Shown: positions 1 through 9,128, counted from the stretch's first letter. The stretch is DNA of 49,574 nucleotides from Pseudomonas rubra (GCF_028656935.1 NZ_JAMDGZ010000080.1:1-49574), one strand, 5' to 3'. Notes: generated by a model not told the origin, from the letters alone. Numbers and translations: made by a program.

Positions 1-130
1 TCCCACATTTGTTGCAACGTACCATGGCCTGTGAGACTGGCGTTGTCAGCCTTGGCGCAAGGCGAGAGCACGTGTCGAGGCGTCAAACCCGGAGACATAC
101 ACGTAATCGAGAGATGTGTAGATACCTATG

Positions 131-157
131 CCGCGATGAGGCAAGACCGCTCCCACA
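131..157. repeat. degenerate single REP-like element
   Basis: The stretch resembles one arm of the Pseudomonas REP palindromes seen elsewhere in this window (a CGCGA block, GGCAAG, then CCGCTCCCACA), with several mismatches and no partner arm nearby. The rest of positions 1-229 shows no convincing gene. The open frame at 9-215 has no family resemblance and runs through this repeat, so I read the region as intergenic. Confidence 0.4.
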
Positions 158-229
158 ATGGATCTGTGTACACCGGCTGATCAACAGCTATTTGAGGCCT
201 TTCTATGAGCCATAGAATCCCCCAGCGCT

Positions 230-688
230 TTACCAAAGCACCCCACCCGACAGCACTACGGCAATCCCCAACACCAGGTTGAACCCGACCATGCGCCGAA
301 TCCTGGCCATGGCTGCCGCTCCCGCCGGCCAGTCTTCGGCCTGTACCGCCTTGCTCAGTTCAGGGTACAACAACGACTGAATGCGAAAGAACACGGCGAA
401 CATCGCAATAGCACCACCGATCATCACCTGGACATGCCGCGGAGTCGTTTCGAAGCTTGCGTATCGGGAGTTGATCATGATCGCGCCGCTGATCGCCAGC
501 AGCGCAATTGCGATCCACACCCATAAGAAAAAACGCTGAAACACTTCTACCCACAAGCGCAGGCGAGCAGGGCCGTCGAGGGCTGCAACCGCCGCCGGAC
601 GCAGGACCAGCCAGGCGAAGAACATCCCCCCGACCCACACCAGGGCGGCCAGAACATGCAGGCTATAGGTCAGGGCAAAGACGGGCAT
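230..688 (-). CDS. CopD family integral membrane protein
   Basis: The 152-residue product is almost entirely hydrophobic, with four likely transmembrane helices. It begins with an ALTYSLHVLAALVWVGGMFF segment typical of small CopD/YgiZ-like proteins, and a histidine in helix 1 (LHVLAALVWVGG) is characteristic. The family is linked to copper handling or haem-dependent membrane redox chemistry, but the function of these short members is not established. I chose the ATG at 688 because a GGAG ribosome binding site precedes it and the hydrophobic core begins right after. Longer in-frame starts (up to 811) would run into dinG, which is transcribed divergently from 786. The 97-base gap to dinG must hold both promoters. 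Confidence 0.75.
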   Translation of the reverse strand: MPVFALTYSLHVLAALVWVGGMFFAWLVLRPAAVAALDGPARLRLWVEVFQRFFLWVWIAIALLAISGAIMINSRYASFETTPRHVQVMIGGAIAMFAVFFRIQSLLYPELSKAVQAEDWPAGAAAMARIRRMVGFNLVLGIAVVLSGGVLW

Positions 689-785
689 CGGGATCTCCAT
701 TCGGCGTAAAGGGCAATAGCGGGGTATGATAGCGACCCAATCGAAACACTGAAAATTTATCCAGCCCTTCGGGCGCCCCGACACC

Positions 786-2930
786 ATGATCAGCAACGAA
801 CTCAAAACCACGATTCAGGGCGCCTATTCGCGTTTTCTCGAAGCCAAGAGCCTCAAGCCACGCTACGGCCAGCGCCTGATGATCGCCGAAGTGGCCAAGG
901 TACTCGGCGACATCGATTGCGACGATGAAGGTCGGCGTGTTGGCGAACCGGCGGTGGTCGCGGTCGAGGCCGGCACCGGTACTGGCAAGACGGTGGCTTA
1001 CAGCCTGGCTTCGATTCCGGCGGCCAAGGCGGCCGGCAAGCGCCTGGTGATCGCCACCGCCACGGTTGCCCTGCAAGAGCAGATTGTCTTCAAGGACCTG
1101 CCCGACCTGATGCGCAACAGCGGCCTGAACTTCAGCTTCGCCCTGGCCAAGGGCCGGGGCCGCTACCTGTGCCTGTCGAAACTCGACGTACTGCTGCAAG
1201 AAGGCCAGGCGCAATCGGCCACCGCGCAGTTGTTCGAAGAGGAAGGTTTCAAGATCGAGGTCGACGAGGCCAGCCAGAAGCTGTTCACCAGCATGATCGA
1301 GAAGCTTGCCGGTAACCGCTGGGATGGTGACCGCGACAGCTGGCCCCAGGCCCTGGAAGACCAGGACTGGGCGCGCCTGACCACTGACCATAGCCAGTGC
1401 ACCGGGCGCCATTGTCCGAACTTCGGCCAATGCACCTTCTACAAAGCCCGCGAAGGCATGGGCAAGGTCGATGTGATCGTCACCAACCATGACATGGTCC
1501 TGGCTGACCTGGCCCTGGGCGGCGGCGCGGTACTGCCAGACCCGCGTGACACCATCTATGTGTTCGACGAAGGTCATCACCTTCCGGACAAGGCCATCGG
1601 CCACTTTGCCCATTACACCCGGCTGCGCTCCACCGCCGACTGGCTTGAGCAAACGGCCAAGAACCTGACCAAATTGCTGGCCCAGCATCCGCTGCCGGGC
1701 GATCTGGGCAAATTGATCGAGCAGGTGCCGGAACTGGCCCGTGAGATCAAGGCCCAGCAGCAGTTCATGTTCAGTGCCTGCGAGCAGGTTGCCGATTTCC
1801 GCCCCAGCGAAGACACGGAGGGCCGCGAGCGGCCGCGCCATCGCTTCGAAGGCGGCGTGGTGCCCGAGCACATGCGCGAGATGGGCATTGAACTGAAGAA
1901 GGGTTTCTCGCGGCTCAACGACCTGTTCACCCGGCTCACCGAACTGCTCAAGGAAGGCATGGATGCTGAGGTCAACATCGGCATCGCCAGCCACCAGGCC
2001 GAGGAATGGTACCCGCTGTTCGGCAGCTTGCTGATGCGTGCCCAAGGCAACTGGGAGCTGTGGACCGCCTTTACCGCCGAAGACCCGGAGGACAGCCCGC
2101 CGATGGCGCGATGGCTGACCCTGGCCGAGAGCGGTGCGCTGTTCGATATTGAGGTCAATGCCAGCCCGATCCTTGCCGCCGAAATGCTCCGGCGCAACTT
2201 GTGGAACGTCGCCCATGGCGCTCTGGTGACCTCGGCGACCCTCACGGCGCTGGGCAAGTTCGACCGTTTCCGCATGCGTGCCGGGCTGCCCAAGACCGCT
2301 GTCACCAGTGTCGTGCCAAGCCCGTTCCATCATGTCGACGCCGGTGTATTGCGCGTTCCGGACCTGCGTGCCGACCCGCGTGATGCTGCCGCCCACACGG
2401 CGGCGATCATCCGCGACCTGCCAGAGCTGGTGGAAGGTTCGCGCGGCTCGCTGGTGCTGTTTTCTTCACGCAAGCAGATGCAGGACGTGTTCGACGGCCT
2501 GGACCGCGACTGGCGCAAGCAGGTGTTTATCCAGGGCAACCTGTCCAAGCAGGAAACCCTCAACAAACACAAGGCGCGGGTCGATGGCGGTGATTCCAGC
2601 GTGCTGTTCGGCCTGGCCAGCTTCGCCGAAGGTGTCGACTTGCCAGGTGCCTATTGCGAGCACGTGGTGATTGCCAAGATCCCGTTCGCCGTGCCGGATG
2701 ACCCGGTCGAGGCGGCCCTGGCCGAATGGATCGAGGCCCGAGGCGGTAATCCGTTCATGGAGATTGCCGTGCCGGACGCCTCGCTGCGGCTGATTCAGGC
2801 CTGCGGGCGCCTGCTGCGCACCGAAGAGGACCGAGGCACCATCACCTTGCTTGATCGCCGGGTGGTCACCCAGCGCTATGGCAAGGCTATTCTCAATGCG
2901 CTGCCGCCGTTTCGCCGGGAAATTTCCTGA
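786..2930 (+). CDS. dinG: ATP-dependent DNA helicase DinG
   Basis: This is a 714-residue superfamily 2 5'-3' DNA helicase of the DinG/XPD type. The family unwinds DNA forks, D-loops and R-loops during repair and at replication-transcription conflicts. Visible motifs: Walker A EAGTGTGKT (residues 61-69); four cysteines (129, 205, 210 and 216) placed to hold the 4Fe-4S cluster; the DEGH Walker B box (261-264); helicase motif VI QACGRLLRTEEDRG near the C terminus. The length matches proteobacterial DinG. It is divergent from the CopD-like gene and followed after 79 bases by the secreted glycosidase. No LexA box was recognised by eye. The ribosome binding site is weak, so the start rests mainly on the family-like N terminus. 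Confidence 0.96.
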   Translation: MISNELKTTIQGAYSRFLEAKSLKPRYGQRLMIAEVAKVLGDIDCDDEGRRVGEPAVVAVEAGTGTGKTVAYSLASIPAAKAAGKRLVIATATVALQEQIVFKDLPDLMRNSGLNFSFALAKGRGRYLCLSKLDVLLQEGQAQSATAQLFEEEGFKIEVDEASQKLFTSMIEKLAGNRWDGDRDSWPQALEDQDWARLTTDHSQCTGRHCPNFGQCTFYKAREGMGKVDVIVTNHDMVLADLALGGGAVLPDPRDTIYVFDEGHHLPDKAIGHFAHYTRLRSTADWLEQTAKNLTKLLAQHPLPGDLGKLIEQVPELAREIKAQQQFMFSACEQVADFRPSEDTEGRERPRHRFEGGVVPEHMREMGIELKKGFSRLNDLFTRLTELLKEGMDAEVNIGIASHQAEEWYPLFGSLLMRAQGNWELWTAFTAEDPEDSPPMARWLTLAESGALFDIEVNASPILAAEMLRRNLWNVAHGALVTSATLTALGKFDRFRMRAGLPKTAVTSVVPSPFHHVDAGVLRVPDLRADPRDAAAHTAAIIRDLPELVEGSRGSLVLFSSRKQMQDVFDGLDRDWRKQVFIQGNLSKQETLNKHKARVDGGDSSVLFGLASFAEGVDLPGAYCEHVVIAKIPFAVPDDPVEAALAEWIEARGGNPFMEIAVPDASLRLIQACGRLLRTEEDRGTITLLDRRVVTQRYGKAILNALPPFRREIS

Positions 2931-2932
2931 AA

Positions 2933-2953
2933 CCCGGAGCGCAATGCTCCGGG
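2933..2953 (+). terminator. hairpin after dinG
   Basis: A perfect 8-bp inverted repeat (CCCGGAGC / GCTCCGGG, loop GCAAT) starts two bases after the dinG stop codon. There is no clean T run after it, so it may be a weak terminator or an mRNA 3' stabiliser rather than a strong intrinsic terminator. Confidence 0.45.
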
Positions 2954-3009
2954 CGTTGTCTATTACTCAATTCAAGGCCCCATGGGCCCTCAAGGAGAGT
3001 TCCAGCCCT

Positions 3010-5268
3010 ATGATTCGCCGTACCCTGCCTGCCGTCTTCGCACTGTTGTTCAGCTCGCCGCTGCTGGCCGGGCAACAGACGCTGTTCAGCTTCGTTCGCC
3101 CAGCCGCTGTGGTCAATGTGGTGACCGAGGATGCCAGCCTGCCGCAGTACAACGCAGAGCAAACGGCCGAGGGCGAGGTACTGCGTCGCGTGGTGTTCAA
3201 CCCGGTGCAGCAGCCCAAGTTGCGCATGACCCCGCAAAGCGGGGCCTGGGACTGGTCCAGCGCCACGGCCATGACCTTGCGCCTGCAAAGCGCCATGGAC
3301 TGGGCGCTGACCGTCGATGTGACGGTGCAGAGCAGCGATGGCAAGACCCTCACCAGCCGTATCGACCTGCCAGCGGGCCCCGCGCAAACCGTTTACGTGC
3401 CGCTCAAGGCCAGCTCGCCTTTGAGCCAGGGCATGCGTGCCGGGCCACCAATGCCCTGGGTGCATGAAGGTCAGCGGGTGCTGCTGACCAGCAGCGCGGG
3501 GGAGGTCGACCTCAAGCAGGTGGTGGCGGTGACCTTGTCGATGAACAAGCCCAACGTCGCCCAGAGCATCCTGATCGAGCGTGTCGGTACCCAGGATGAC
3601 GAGCAACTGCAAAAGGCTGTGTACAGCAACTTGATCGACGGCTATGGCCAGTCCACCCGCGACCGCTGGCCGGAGAAGATCGTCACTGACGATCAGCTCA
3701 AGGCCGCCGCCGGCCGTGAACAACAGCAACTCAAAGGCTGGCTGGGCGAACGCGGCAAGCTCAAGCTGGACAAGTTCGGCGGCATCACTGAAGGTCCTAC
3801 CTTCGAGGCCAAGGGCTTCTTCCGCACAGAAAAACGCGAAGGGCGCTGGTACCTGGTAACCCCCGAAGGGCATCCGTTCTACTCCCTGGGCGTCAACACC
3901 GTGGCCGCCGACGGTGGCCGGACCTATGTGGCCGGGCGCGAAAGCATGTTCAGCGCGCTGCCGCAAACCGGTGAGGCGCTGGCGCAGTTTTATGGCGAGG
4001 GCAACAACAACGACGGCAACGGCTCGGCCCGTGGCCGCAACTTCAACCAAGGGCGCTGGTTCGATTTTTATGCCGCCAATATCGAGCGCAGCCATGGCAC
4101 CCCATGCACAGCGCAGGCGGCCAGCGACAAGGCCCCGGCGATTGAATGCCCGGTCGCAAGCTTCGATAGGCAACGCTGGCAGGGTCACACCCTTGACCGC
4201 CTGCAGGCCTGGGGCTTCAATACCCTGGGCAACTGGAGCGAGCCGGCGCTGGCCCAGGCTAGCCGCATGCCCTACACCTTGCCGCTGTCGATTGTCGGCG
4301 ACTACACCAGCATTAGTACTGGTATGGACTGGTGGGGTGGGATGCCCGACCCGTTTGACCCGCGCTTTGCCATGGCCACCGAACGTGCGGTGGCGATTGC
4401 CGCCCGCGACCACCGCGACGACCCTTGGCTGATCGGCTATTTTGCCGACAATGAACTGGCCTGGGCTGGCCCCGGTGATGACCCCAAGGCACGCTACGCC
4501 TTGGCTTACGGCACCTTGCGCCTGACCACCGACGTGCCGGCCAAGCGTGCCTTCCTCAAGCAGTTGCGCGACAAGTACCGCAACCAGGCCGGCCTGTCCA
4601 AGGCCTGGGGTATCGACCTGCCCGCCTGGGAACTGATGGAAGACCCAGGGTTCGAACCGCCGCTGCCAAGCCCTGAACACCCGGAAATCGAGGCCGACTT
4701 CAAGTACTTCCAGAAGGTCTTCGCCGAAACCTATTTCAAGACCATTTCCGACTCACTGAACTGGCATGCGCCCAATCACCTGCTGCTCGGCGGTCGCTAT
4801 GCCGTCAGCACCCCCGAAGCGGTCGCCGCCTGTGCCGAGTACTGCGATGTGATCAGCTTCAACTTCTACACGCCCAAACCCCAGGATGGTTACGATTTCA
4901 ACCAGCTCAAGGCGCTGGACAAACCGGTGCTGGTTTCCGAGTTCCAGTTCGGCTCCCGTGACCGTGGCCCGTTCTGGCCAGGGCCGATGGAAGTGGCCAA
5001 AGAAGAGGGCCGGGCACCTGCCTATGGCAGTTTCCTCAAGGCTGCGCTGGATGAGCCGTCGATCGTCGGCGTGCACTGGTTCCAGTACCTCGATCAGCCA
5101 GCCAGCGGGCGCCTGCTCGATGGTGAGAACGGCCACTTCGGTCTGGTCGGCATTACCGATGTACCGTTTCAGGGCTTTGTCGACGGTGTGCGCAAGAGCA
5201 ACCTGCAGACCCAGGCGCAGTTCGGAAAAACCCCTCCAACCACGGAAAAAGCCCCTGCGGCGCCCTGA
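3010..5268 (+). CDS. secreted agarase-like glycoside hydrolase (clan GH-A, GH50-like)
   Basis: The 752-residue protein starts with a signal peptide (MIRRTLPAVFALLFSSPLLAG), so it acts outside the cytoplasm. Residues of about 22-250 look like a beta-rich carbohydrate-binding region. The catalytic TIM barrel follows from about residue 265 (GGITEGP...GRWYLVTPEGHPFYSLGVN). Likely catalytic residues are E482 as acid/base in YFADNELAW and E644 as nucleophile in VLVSEFQFG, the usual clan GH-A arrangement. The whole resembles bacterial beta-agarases of GH50 type, but the substrate cannot be read from the sequence; other beta-galactosides or a polymer made by the cell itself are possible. The ATG at 3010 is preceded by AAGGAGAG and begins the signal peptide; upstream in-frame starts lie inside dinG. 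Confidence 0.75.
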   Translation: MIRRTLPAVFALLFSSPLLAGQQTLFSFVRPAAVVNVVTEDASLPQYNAEQTAEGEVLRRVVFNPVQQPKLRMTPQSGAWDWSSATAMTLRLQSAMDWALTVDVTVQSSDGKTLTSRIDLPAGPAQTVYVPLKASSPLSQGMRAGPPMPWVHEGQRVLLTSSAGEVDLKQVVAVTLSMNKPNVAQSILIERVGTQDDEQLQKAVYSNLIDGYGQSTRDRWPEKIVTDDQLKAAAGREQQQLKGWLGERGKLKLDKFGGITEGPTFEAKGFFRTEKREGRWYLVTPEGHPFYSLGVNTVAADGGRTYVAGRESMFSALPQTGEALAQFYGEGNNNDGNGSARGRNFNQGRWFDFYAANIERSHGTPCTAQAASDKAPAIECPVASFDRQRWQGHTLDRLQAWGFNTLGNWSEPALAQASRMPYTLPLSIVGDYTSISTGMDWWGGMPDPFDPRFAMATERAVAIAARDHRDDPWLIGYFADNELAWAGPGDDPKARYALAYGTLRLTTDVPAKRAFLKQLRDKYRNQAGLSKAWGIDLPAWELMEDPGFEPPLPSPEHPEIEADFKYFQKVFAETYFKTISDSLNWHAPNHLLLGGRYAVSTPEAVAACAEYCDVISFNFYTPKPQDGYDFNQLKALDKPVLVSEFQFGSRDRGPFWPGPMEVAKEEGRAPAYGSFLKAALDEPSIVGVHWFQYLDQPASGRLLDGENGHFGLVGITDVPFQGFVDGVRKSNLQTQAQFGKTPPTTEKAPAAP

Positions 5269-5374
5269 CTGGTGTCGCAGGCGATGGACCGCCCGGCTTC
5301 TGTCTGTTCCCAAATCGTGCGCAGGCTGAAACAATGCACCCCTTTTGAAAAGCCGGTTTCGCGGGAGTTGCTGG

Positions 5375-6520
5375 GTGCAGATTCAGGGTCATTACGAGCT
5401 TAAGTTCGAAGCGGTACGTGAAGCCTTTGCGGCGCTGTTTGACGATCCTCAGGAGCGTGGCGCGGCGCTGTGCATCCAGGTCGGCGGCGAGACCGTCATC
5501 GACCTGTGGGCCGGCAGTGCTGACAAAGACGGCGCCGAGGCCTGGCACAGCGACACCATCGCCAACCTGTTTTCCTGCACCAAGATGTTCACTGCCGTGA
5601 CCGCCCTGCAACTGGTCGGGGAGGGCAAGCTGGCCCTGGATGCGCCGGTGGCGCGTTACTGGCCGGAATTCGCCCAGGCCGACAAGCAATCGATCACCTT
5701 GCGCCAGTTGCTCAGCCATCGCGCCGGTGTACCGGCCCTGCGTGAGTTGATGCCAGCCGAGGCCCTTTACGACTGGCAAGCCATGGTCCAGGCGCTGGCT
5801 GCCGAATCGCCGTGGTGGACCCCCGGTACCGCCCACGGCTATGCGGCCATCACCTTTGGCTGGCTGGTTGGGGAGTTGATTCGCCGCGCCGATGGCCGTG
5901 AGCCTGGCGAGTCGATCGTCGCCCGTACCGCAAAGCCGCTGGGCCTGGACTTTCATATTGGCCTGGGCGAAGAGGACTTCCCCCGGGTCGCGCATATAGC
6001 CCGCGGCAAAGGCAACATGGGTGACGAGGCTGCCCAGCGACTGCTCCAGGTCACTATGCGCGAGCCGCAAGCCCTGTCGACCCGGGCCTTTACCAACCCA
6101 CCTGGCATGCTCACCAGCGTCAACAAGCCAGAGTGGCGGCGGATGCAGCAACCGGCAGCCAATGGTCATGGCAACGCCCGCAGTCTCGCTGGCTTCTATG
6201 CTGGGTTGCTTGATGGCAGCCTGCTGGAGTCGGAACTGCTGGATGAACTCACGCGAGAACACAGCTTGGGCCAGGACCAGACCTTGCTGACCTCGACCCG
6301 CTTTGGTCTTGGCTGCATGCTCGATCAGCCCAGCGTTACCAACGCCACCTTCGGCTTGGGCGCGCGCGCCTTTGGTCACCCGGGGGCGGGCGGCTCGGTG
6401 GGCTTCGCCGATCCGGAGCATGATGTTTCTTTTGGTTTTGTTACCAATACCCTGGGCCCTTATGTACTCATGGACCCTCGGGCGCAGAAGCTGGTGCGGG
6501 TATTGGCCGGCTGCCTTTGA
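5375..6520 (+). CDS. serine hydrolase, beta-lactamase/EstB-type esterase
   Basis: A 381-residue member of the beta-lactamase (class C-like, EstB) serine hydrolase family, which mostly acts as esterase or lactonase. It shows the SxxK motif as SCTK (S67, K70), a likely catalytic tyrosine Y156 in HGYAAITFG, and a C-terminal HPGAGGS segment in the position of the KTG box. No signal peptide is visible, so it is probably cytoplasmic. I chose the GTG at 5375 because GGGAG sits seven bases upstream and the product starts QIQGHYELKF; a TTG at 5345 is possible but has no ribosome binding site. It follows the glycosidase by about 105 bases. The physiological substrate is unknown. Confidence 0.82.
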   Translation: MQIQGHYELKFEAVREAFAALFDDPQERGAALCIQVGGETVIDLWAGSADKDGAEAWHSDTIANLFSCTKMFTAVTALQLVGEGKLALDAPVARYWPEFAQADKQSITLRQLLSHRAGVPALRELMPAEALYDWQAMVQALAAESPWWTPGTAHGYAAITFGWLVGELIRRADGREPGESIVARTAKPLGLDFHIGLGEEDFPRVAHIARGKGNMGDEAAQRLLQVTMREPQALSTRAFTNPPGMLTSVNKPEWRRMQQPAANGHGNARSLAGFYAGLLDGSLLESELLDELTREHSLGQDQTLLTSTRFGLGCMLDQPSVTNATFGLGARAFGHPGAGGSVGFADPEHDVSFGFVTNTLGPYVLMDPRAQKLVRVLAGCL

Positions 6521-6619
6521 TCGGTTAACCCCGATGAGGCTTGAACCCTTTGGCTATTCTGAATTCCAAAGCCCTGCATTGCTGGGCCAAATTTCGTTCA
6601 TTTTCATGGTGTATCGCTG

Positions 6620-7600
6620 ATGTCTTCGCATAAATCCTTAGCTCTCGCCCTGTGCCTGGCCGTTACCGGCTGCGCGCAGCATCCTCAGAAAGACGGGGCC
6701 GCTGACGCCGGATTCAACTGGTGGCCGTTTGGTGCAGACCAGGTCGTCGACAAGGAAGTGAAGGACGTGGTAACCGAAAAAGTCGCCAAGGCCGACGCCA
6801 AGTCGGAAAGCGCCAGCCGCTGGTGGTGGCCGTTTGGCGACAGCGAAAAGAGCAAGGTCGCCGCCGCCCCCAAGATCGACCATAAGGCCACCCAGGCCTG
6901 GCTGGACAACTACGAGCCGAAGCTGCGCGAAGCCATCAAGGACAGCAAGTTCGAAGTGGAGCGCCGTGAAGACGTACTGGTCGTGACCGTGCCGGTGGAC
7001 AGTTCCTACAACCCGGACCGCCCAGCGATGCTCCTGCCGCTGACCCTCGGCCCGATCACCCGGGTGGCCAAGGCTATCGAAACTGACAAGCAGACCGCGG
7101 TACTGGTCCTTGGCCATGCCGACACCAGTGGTGTCGCCGCCGCCAATACCAAGCTCAGCCAGGAACGTGCCCAGTCGGTCGCCGCCATCTTCCGCCTCAG
7201 CGGCTTGCAGCGCGATCGCCTGATGCTGCGTGGCATGGGCTCGGAAATGCCGCGCGCGGCTAACGACAGCCTTGAAGGACGTTCCCTGAACCGCCGTGTC
7301 GAGCTGGTGCTGACGCCGCAGAACACCATGGTCGCGCTGCTGGCCAAGTACAAGCAGCCAACTCCGGCTCCGGCCGAACTGGTTGCCGTGCAGGATGCCA
7401 AAGCTCCGGCCAAAACGGCGGCGAAACCCGCTGCCAAGCCTGCGGCCAAGGCACCCGTGAAAAAAGCCACTGCCGCCAAGAAAGCCGCACCCGCCAAAGC
7501 CGCTGTCAAGAAGCCAGCAGCCAAGCCTGCAGCGAAAAAGGCTGCGACGCCTGCGGCGAAAAAAGTCGCTGCCAACACCAGCCCTGCGAAGACCAACTGA
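6620..7600 (+). CDS. OmpA-family lipoprotein with Lys/Ala/Pro-rich tail
   Basis: The 326-residue protein has a lipoprotein signal with the lipid-modified cysteine at C18 (AVTGC), so it should be anchored in the outer membrane. Residues of about 120-235 form an OmpA C-terminal domain that binds peptidoglycan (LGHADTSG, LSQERAQSV, SLNRRVEL). Two aromatic motifs, WWPFG at 34-38 and WWWPFG at 68-73, form a short internal repeat before the domain. From about residue 245 the chain is a low-complexity tail of lysine, alanine and proline resembling a histone H1 tail; it could bind anionic polymers such as LPS, teichoic-like material or DNA. pdxH starts 18 bases downstream, so the two may be co-transcribed. 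Confidence 0.87.
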   Translation: MSSHKSLALALCLAVTGCAQHPQKDGAADAGFNWWPFGADQVVDKEVKDVVTEKVAKADAKSESASRWWWPFGDSEKSKVAAAPKIDHKATQAWLDNYEPKLREAIKDSKFEVERREDVLVVTVPVDSSYNPDRPAMLLPLTLGPITRVAKAIETDKQTAVLVLGHADTSGVAAANTKLSQERAQSVAAIFRLSGLQRDRLMLRGMGSEMPRAANDSLEGRSLNRRVELVLTPQNTMVALLAKYKQPTPAPAELVAVQDAKAPAKTAAKPAAKPAAKAPVKKATAAKKAAPAKAAVKKPAAKPAAKKAATPAAKKVAANTSPAKTN

Positions 7601-7618
7601 TCGTCAAGGAACGCAGTA

Positions 7619-8266
7619 ATGACCCAGTCCCTGGCCGATATGCGCCGCGATTACACCCGTGATGGCCTGACCGAAGCCCTGGCGCCGGAACAGCCCTTCG
7701 CGTTGTTTCGTCAGTGGTTCGATGACGCCGTGAAGACCGAGCAGCCTCCGGTGGAAGCCAATGCCATGACCCTGGCGACGGTGGATGCCGACGGCCGCCC
7801 GCATAGCCGGATTGTCCTGCTCAAGGGCCTGGACGATCAGGGCTTCACCTTCTTCACCAACTACGACAGCGCCAAGGGCCAGCAACTGCTGGCCAACCCG
7901 TTCGCAGCCATGACGTTCTTCTGGCCGGCGCTGGAGCGCCAGGTGCGGATCGAAGGCCGGGTGGTCAAGGTCACCGCGCAGGAATCGGACGAGTATTACC
8001 AGGTTCGCCCGCTGGGCAGCCGCCTGGGCGCCTGGGCTTCGCCGCAAAGCCGGGTGATCGCCGACCGCGCCGAGCTCGAAGGTCTGGTCAAGGCCACCGA
8101 GCAGCGCTTTAGTGACAGCCAGCCGCACTGCCCGGAGCACTGGGGCGGTTATCGCCTGCTGCCCGAGCGCATCGAGTTCTGGCAGGGGCGTGCCAGCCGC
8201 CTGCACGACCGCCTCAACTACCGCTTGCAGCAAGGTAATTGGCTGCGTGAGCGCCTCGCGCCTTAA
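7619..8266 (+). CDS. pdxH: pyridoxamine 5'-phosphate oxidase
   Basis: The 215-residue product matches PdxH along its whole length. The enzyme is FMN-dependent and oxidises pyridoxine or pyridoxamine phosphate to pyridoxal 5'-phosphate, the last step of vitamin B6 synthesis and salvage. Recognisable stretches are the N-terminal MRRDYTRDGL, the FMN-binding SRIVLLKG and FFTNYDSAKG regions, QVRIEGRV, SRLGAWASPQS, and the C-terminal LPERIEFWQG...RLHDRLNY...W-RERLAP, which ends the protein as usual. The ATG is preceded by AAGGA. Its TAA stop overlaps the stop codon of the convergent small gene by four bases. Confidence 0.97.
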   Translation: MTQSLADMRRDYTRDGLTEALAPEQPFALFRQWFDDAVKTEQPPVEANAMTLATVDADGRPHSRIVLLKGLDDQGFTFFTNYDSAKGQQLLANPFAAMTFFWPALERQVRIEGRVVKVTAQESDEYYQVRPLGSRLGAWASPQSRVIADRAELEGLVKATEQRFSDSQPHCPEHWGGYRLLPERIEFWQGRASRLHDRLNYRLQQGNWLRERLAP

Positions 8267-8499
8267 TCGGCCTGGTAACAGGCGGCCTCGCGTTCCAGCC
8301 AGGCCGCCAGTTCACGGCGTTTGACCTTTTGCGTCTTGGCGCTGTCCAGACGTTGTAGCATGAAAGCCTTCTTGCCTTCGTCCTGGCCTGCCAGCGACAA
8401 GGCCAGGTCGCGGTCCATCCAGCGCTTGATGCGAACGTAGATCCACCAGTGGAAGTACAGGCCGGCCACGGTGGTTATGACGACGATGAAGTAATCCAT
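8263..8499 (-). CDS. small membrane-anchored protein, unknown function
   Basis: A 78-residue protein with one N-terminal hydrophobic helix (FIVVITTVAGLYFHWWIYVRI) followed by a charged cytoplasmic part rich in Lys, Arg and Asp. It looks like one of the short conserved hypothetical proteins found next to pdxH in Pseudomonas. No catalytic motif is visible. It converges on pdxH, the two stop codons overlapping in a TTAA. Coding seems likely because the frame is closed neatly by its neighbours and has a normal membrane-protein composition. Confidence 0.6.
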   Translation of the reverse strand: MDYFIVVITTVAGLYFHWWIYVRIKRWMDRDLALSLAGQDEGKKAFMLQRLDSAKTQKVKRRELAAWLEREAACYQAD

Positions 8500-8646
8500 G
8501 TCTATCCTTGCGCTAGAAGTTTCTACAGGCTGCCCCGATAGCGCAGGCTGTACGGAAGCTGAATGGAAGCAATTTTACCCCGCATGTGTCGTGACAGTCG
8601 TCAATGCGCGGAGTCTAATGAGCATCTGTCTTTCGGAGATCATCCA

Positions 8647-9111
8647 ATGCGTAAATCTGTTCTGCTGCTGGCAACCCTCACCACCATGTCGATGCTGCTG
8701 GGTGGTTGTGCCTCGAGCCTGACTGGCGATTCGTATTCCCGAGATGAAGCACGCCGTGTGCAGTCCGTGCGCATGGGCACTATCGAGTCCCTGCGGCCGG
8801 TAAAAATCGAAGGTACCAAAACCCCGATCGGTGGTGGTGCCGGTGCGATCGTCGGCGGTGTCGCCGGTAGTGCGGTGGGCGGTGGTCGCGGCAGTATCGT
8901 TGCCGCTGTGATCGGTGCCGTGGCCGGTGGCTTGGCAGGTTCTGCGGCCGAAGAAGGCCTGACCCGCACCCAGGGCGTGGAAATCACCGTGCGTGAAGAC
9001 GACGGTAGCATGCGCGCCTACGTGCAGGCGGTGCAGCAGAACGAGATCTTCCGTGTCGGTGAGCGTGTACGGATCATGACCGTCGACGGCACCAGCCGGG
9101 TGACTCACTGA
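8647..9111 (+). CDS. glycine-zipper 2TM outer-membrane lipoprotein (SlyB/Pcp-like)
   Basis: A 154-residue lipoprotein: the signal peptide ends in the lipobox LLGGC. A glycine-zipper region follows (GGGAGAIVGGVAGSAVGGG and AVIGAVAGGLAGSAAEEG), predicted as two tightly packed membrane helices. The C-terminal part is a small beta-rich domain (VEITVREDDGSMRAYVQ...GERVRIMTVDGTSRVTH), as in SlyB/Pcp-type lipoproteins that stabilise the outer membrane. I chose the ATG at 647 of the 8-kb block because CGGAGA precedes it and the signal peptide begins there. The gene is followed by a strong terminator shared with nhaA. Confidence 0.85.
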   Translation: MRKSVLLLATLTTMSMLLGGCASSLTGDSYSRDEARRVQSVRMGTIESLRPVKIEGTKTPIGGGAGAIVGGVAGSAVGGGRGSIVAAVIGAVAGGLAGSAAEEGLTRTQGVEITVREDDGSMRAYVQAVQQNEIFRVGERVRIMTVDGTSRVTH

Positions 9112-9128
9112 GTTTTTCACCCCCCATT

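Noticed and set aside
9..215. Open frame of 68 codons at the left edge
   Set aside because: No family resemblance, no good ribosome binding site, and it runs through a REP-like repeat.
663..2396. Long open frame of 577 codons on the minus strand opposite dinG
   Set aside because: It is antisense to a gene with complete helicase motifs, has no recognised domain, and such frames are common in GC-rich DNA.
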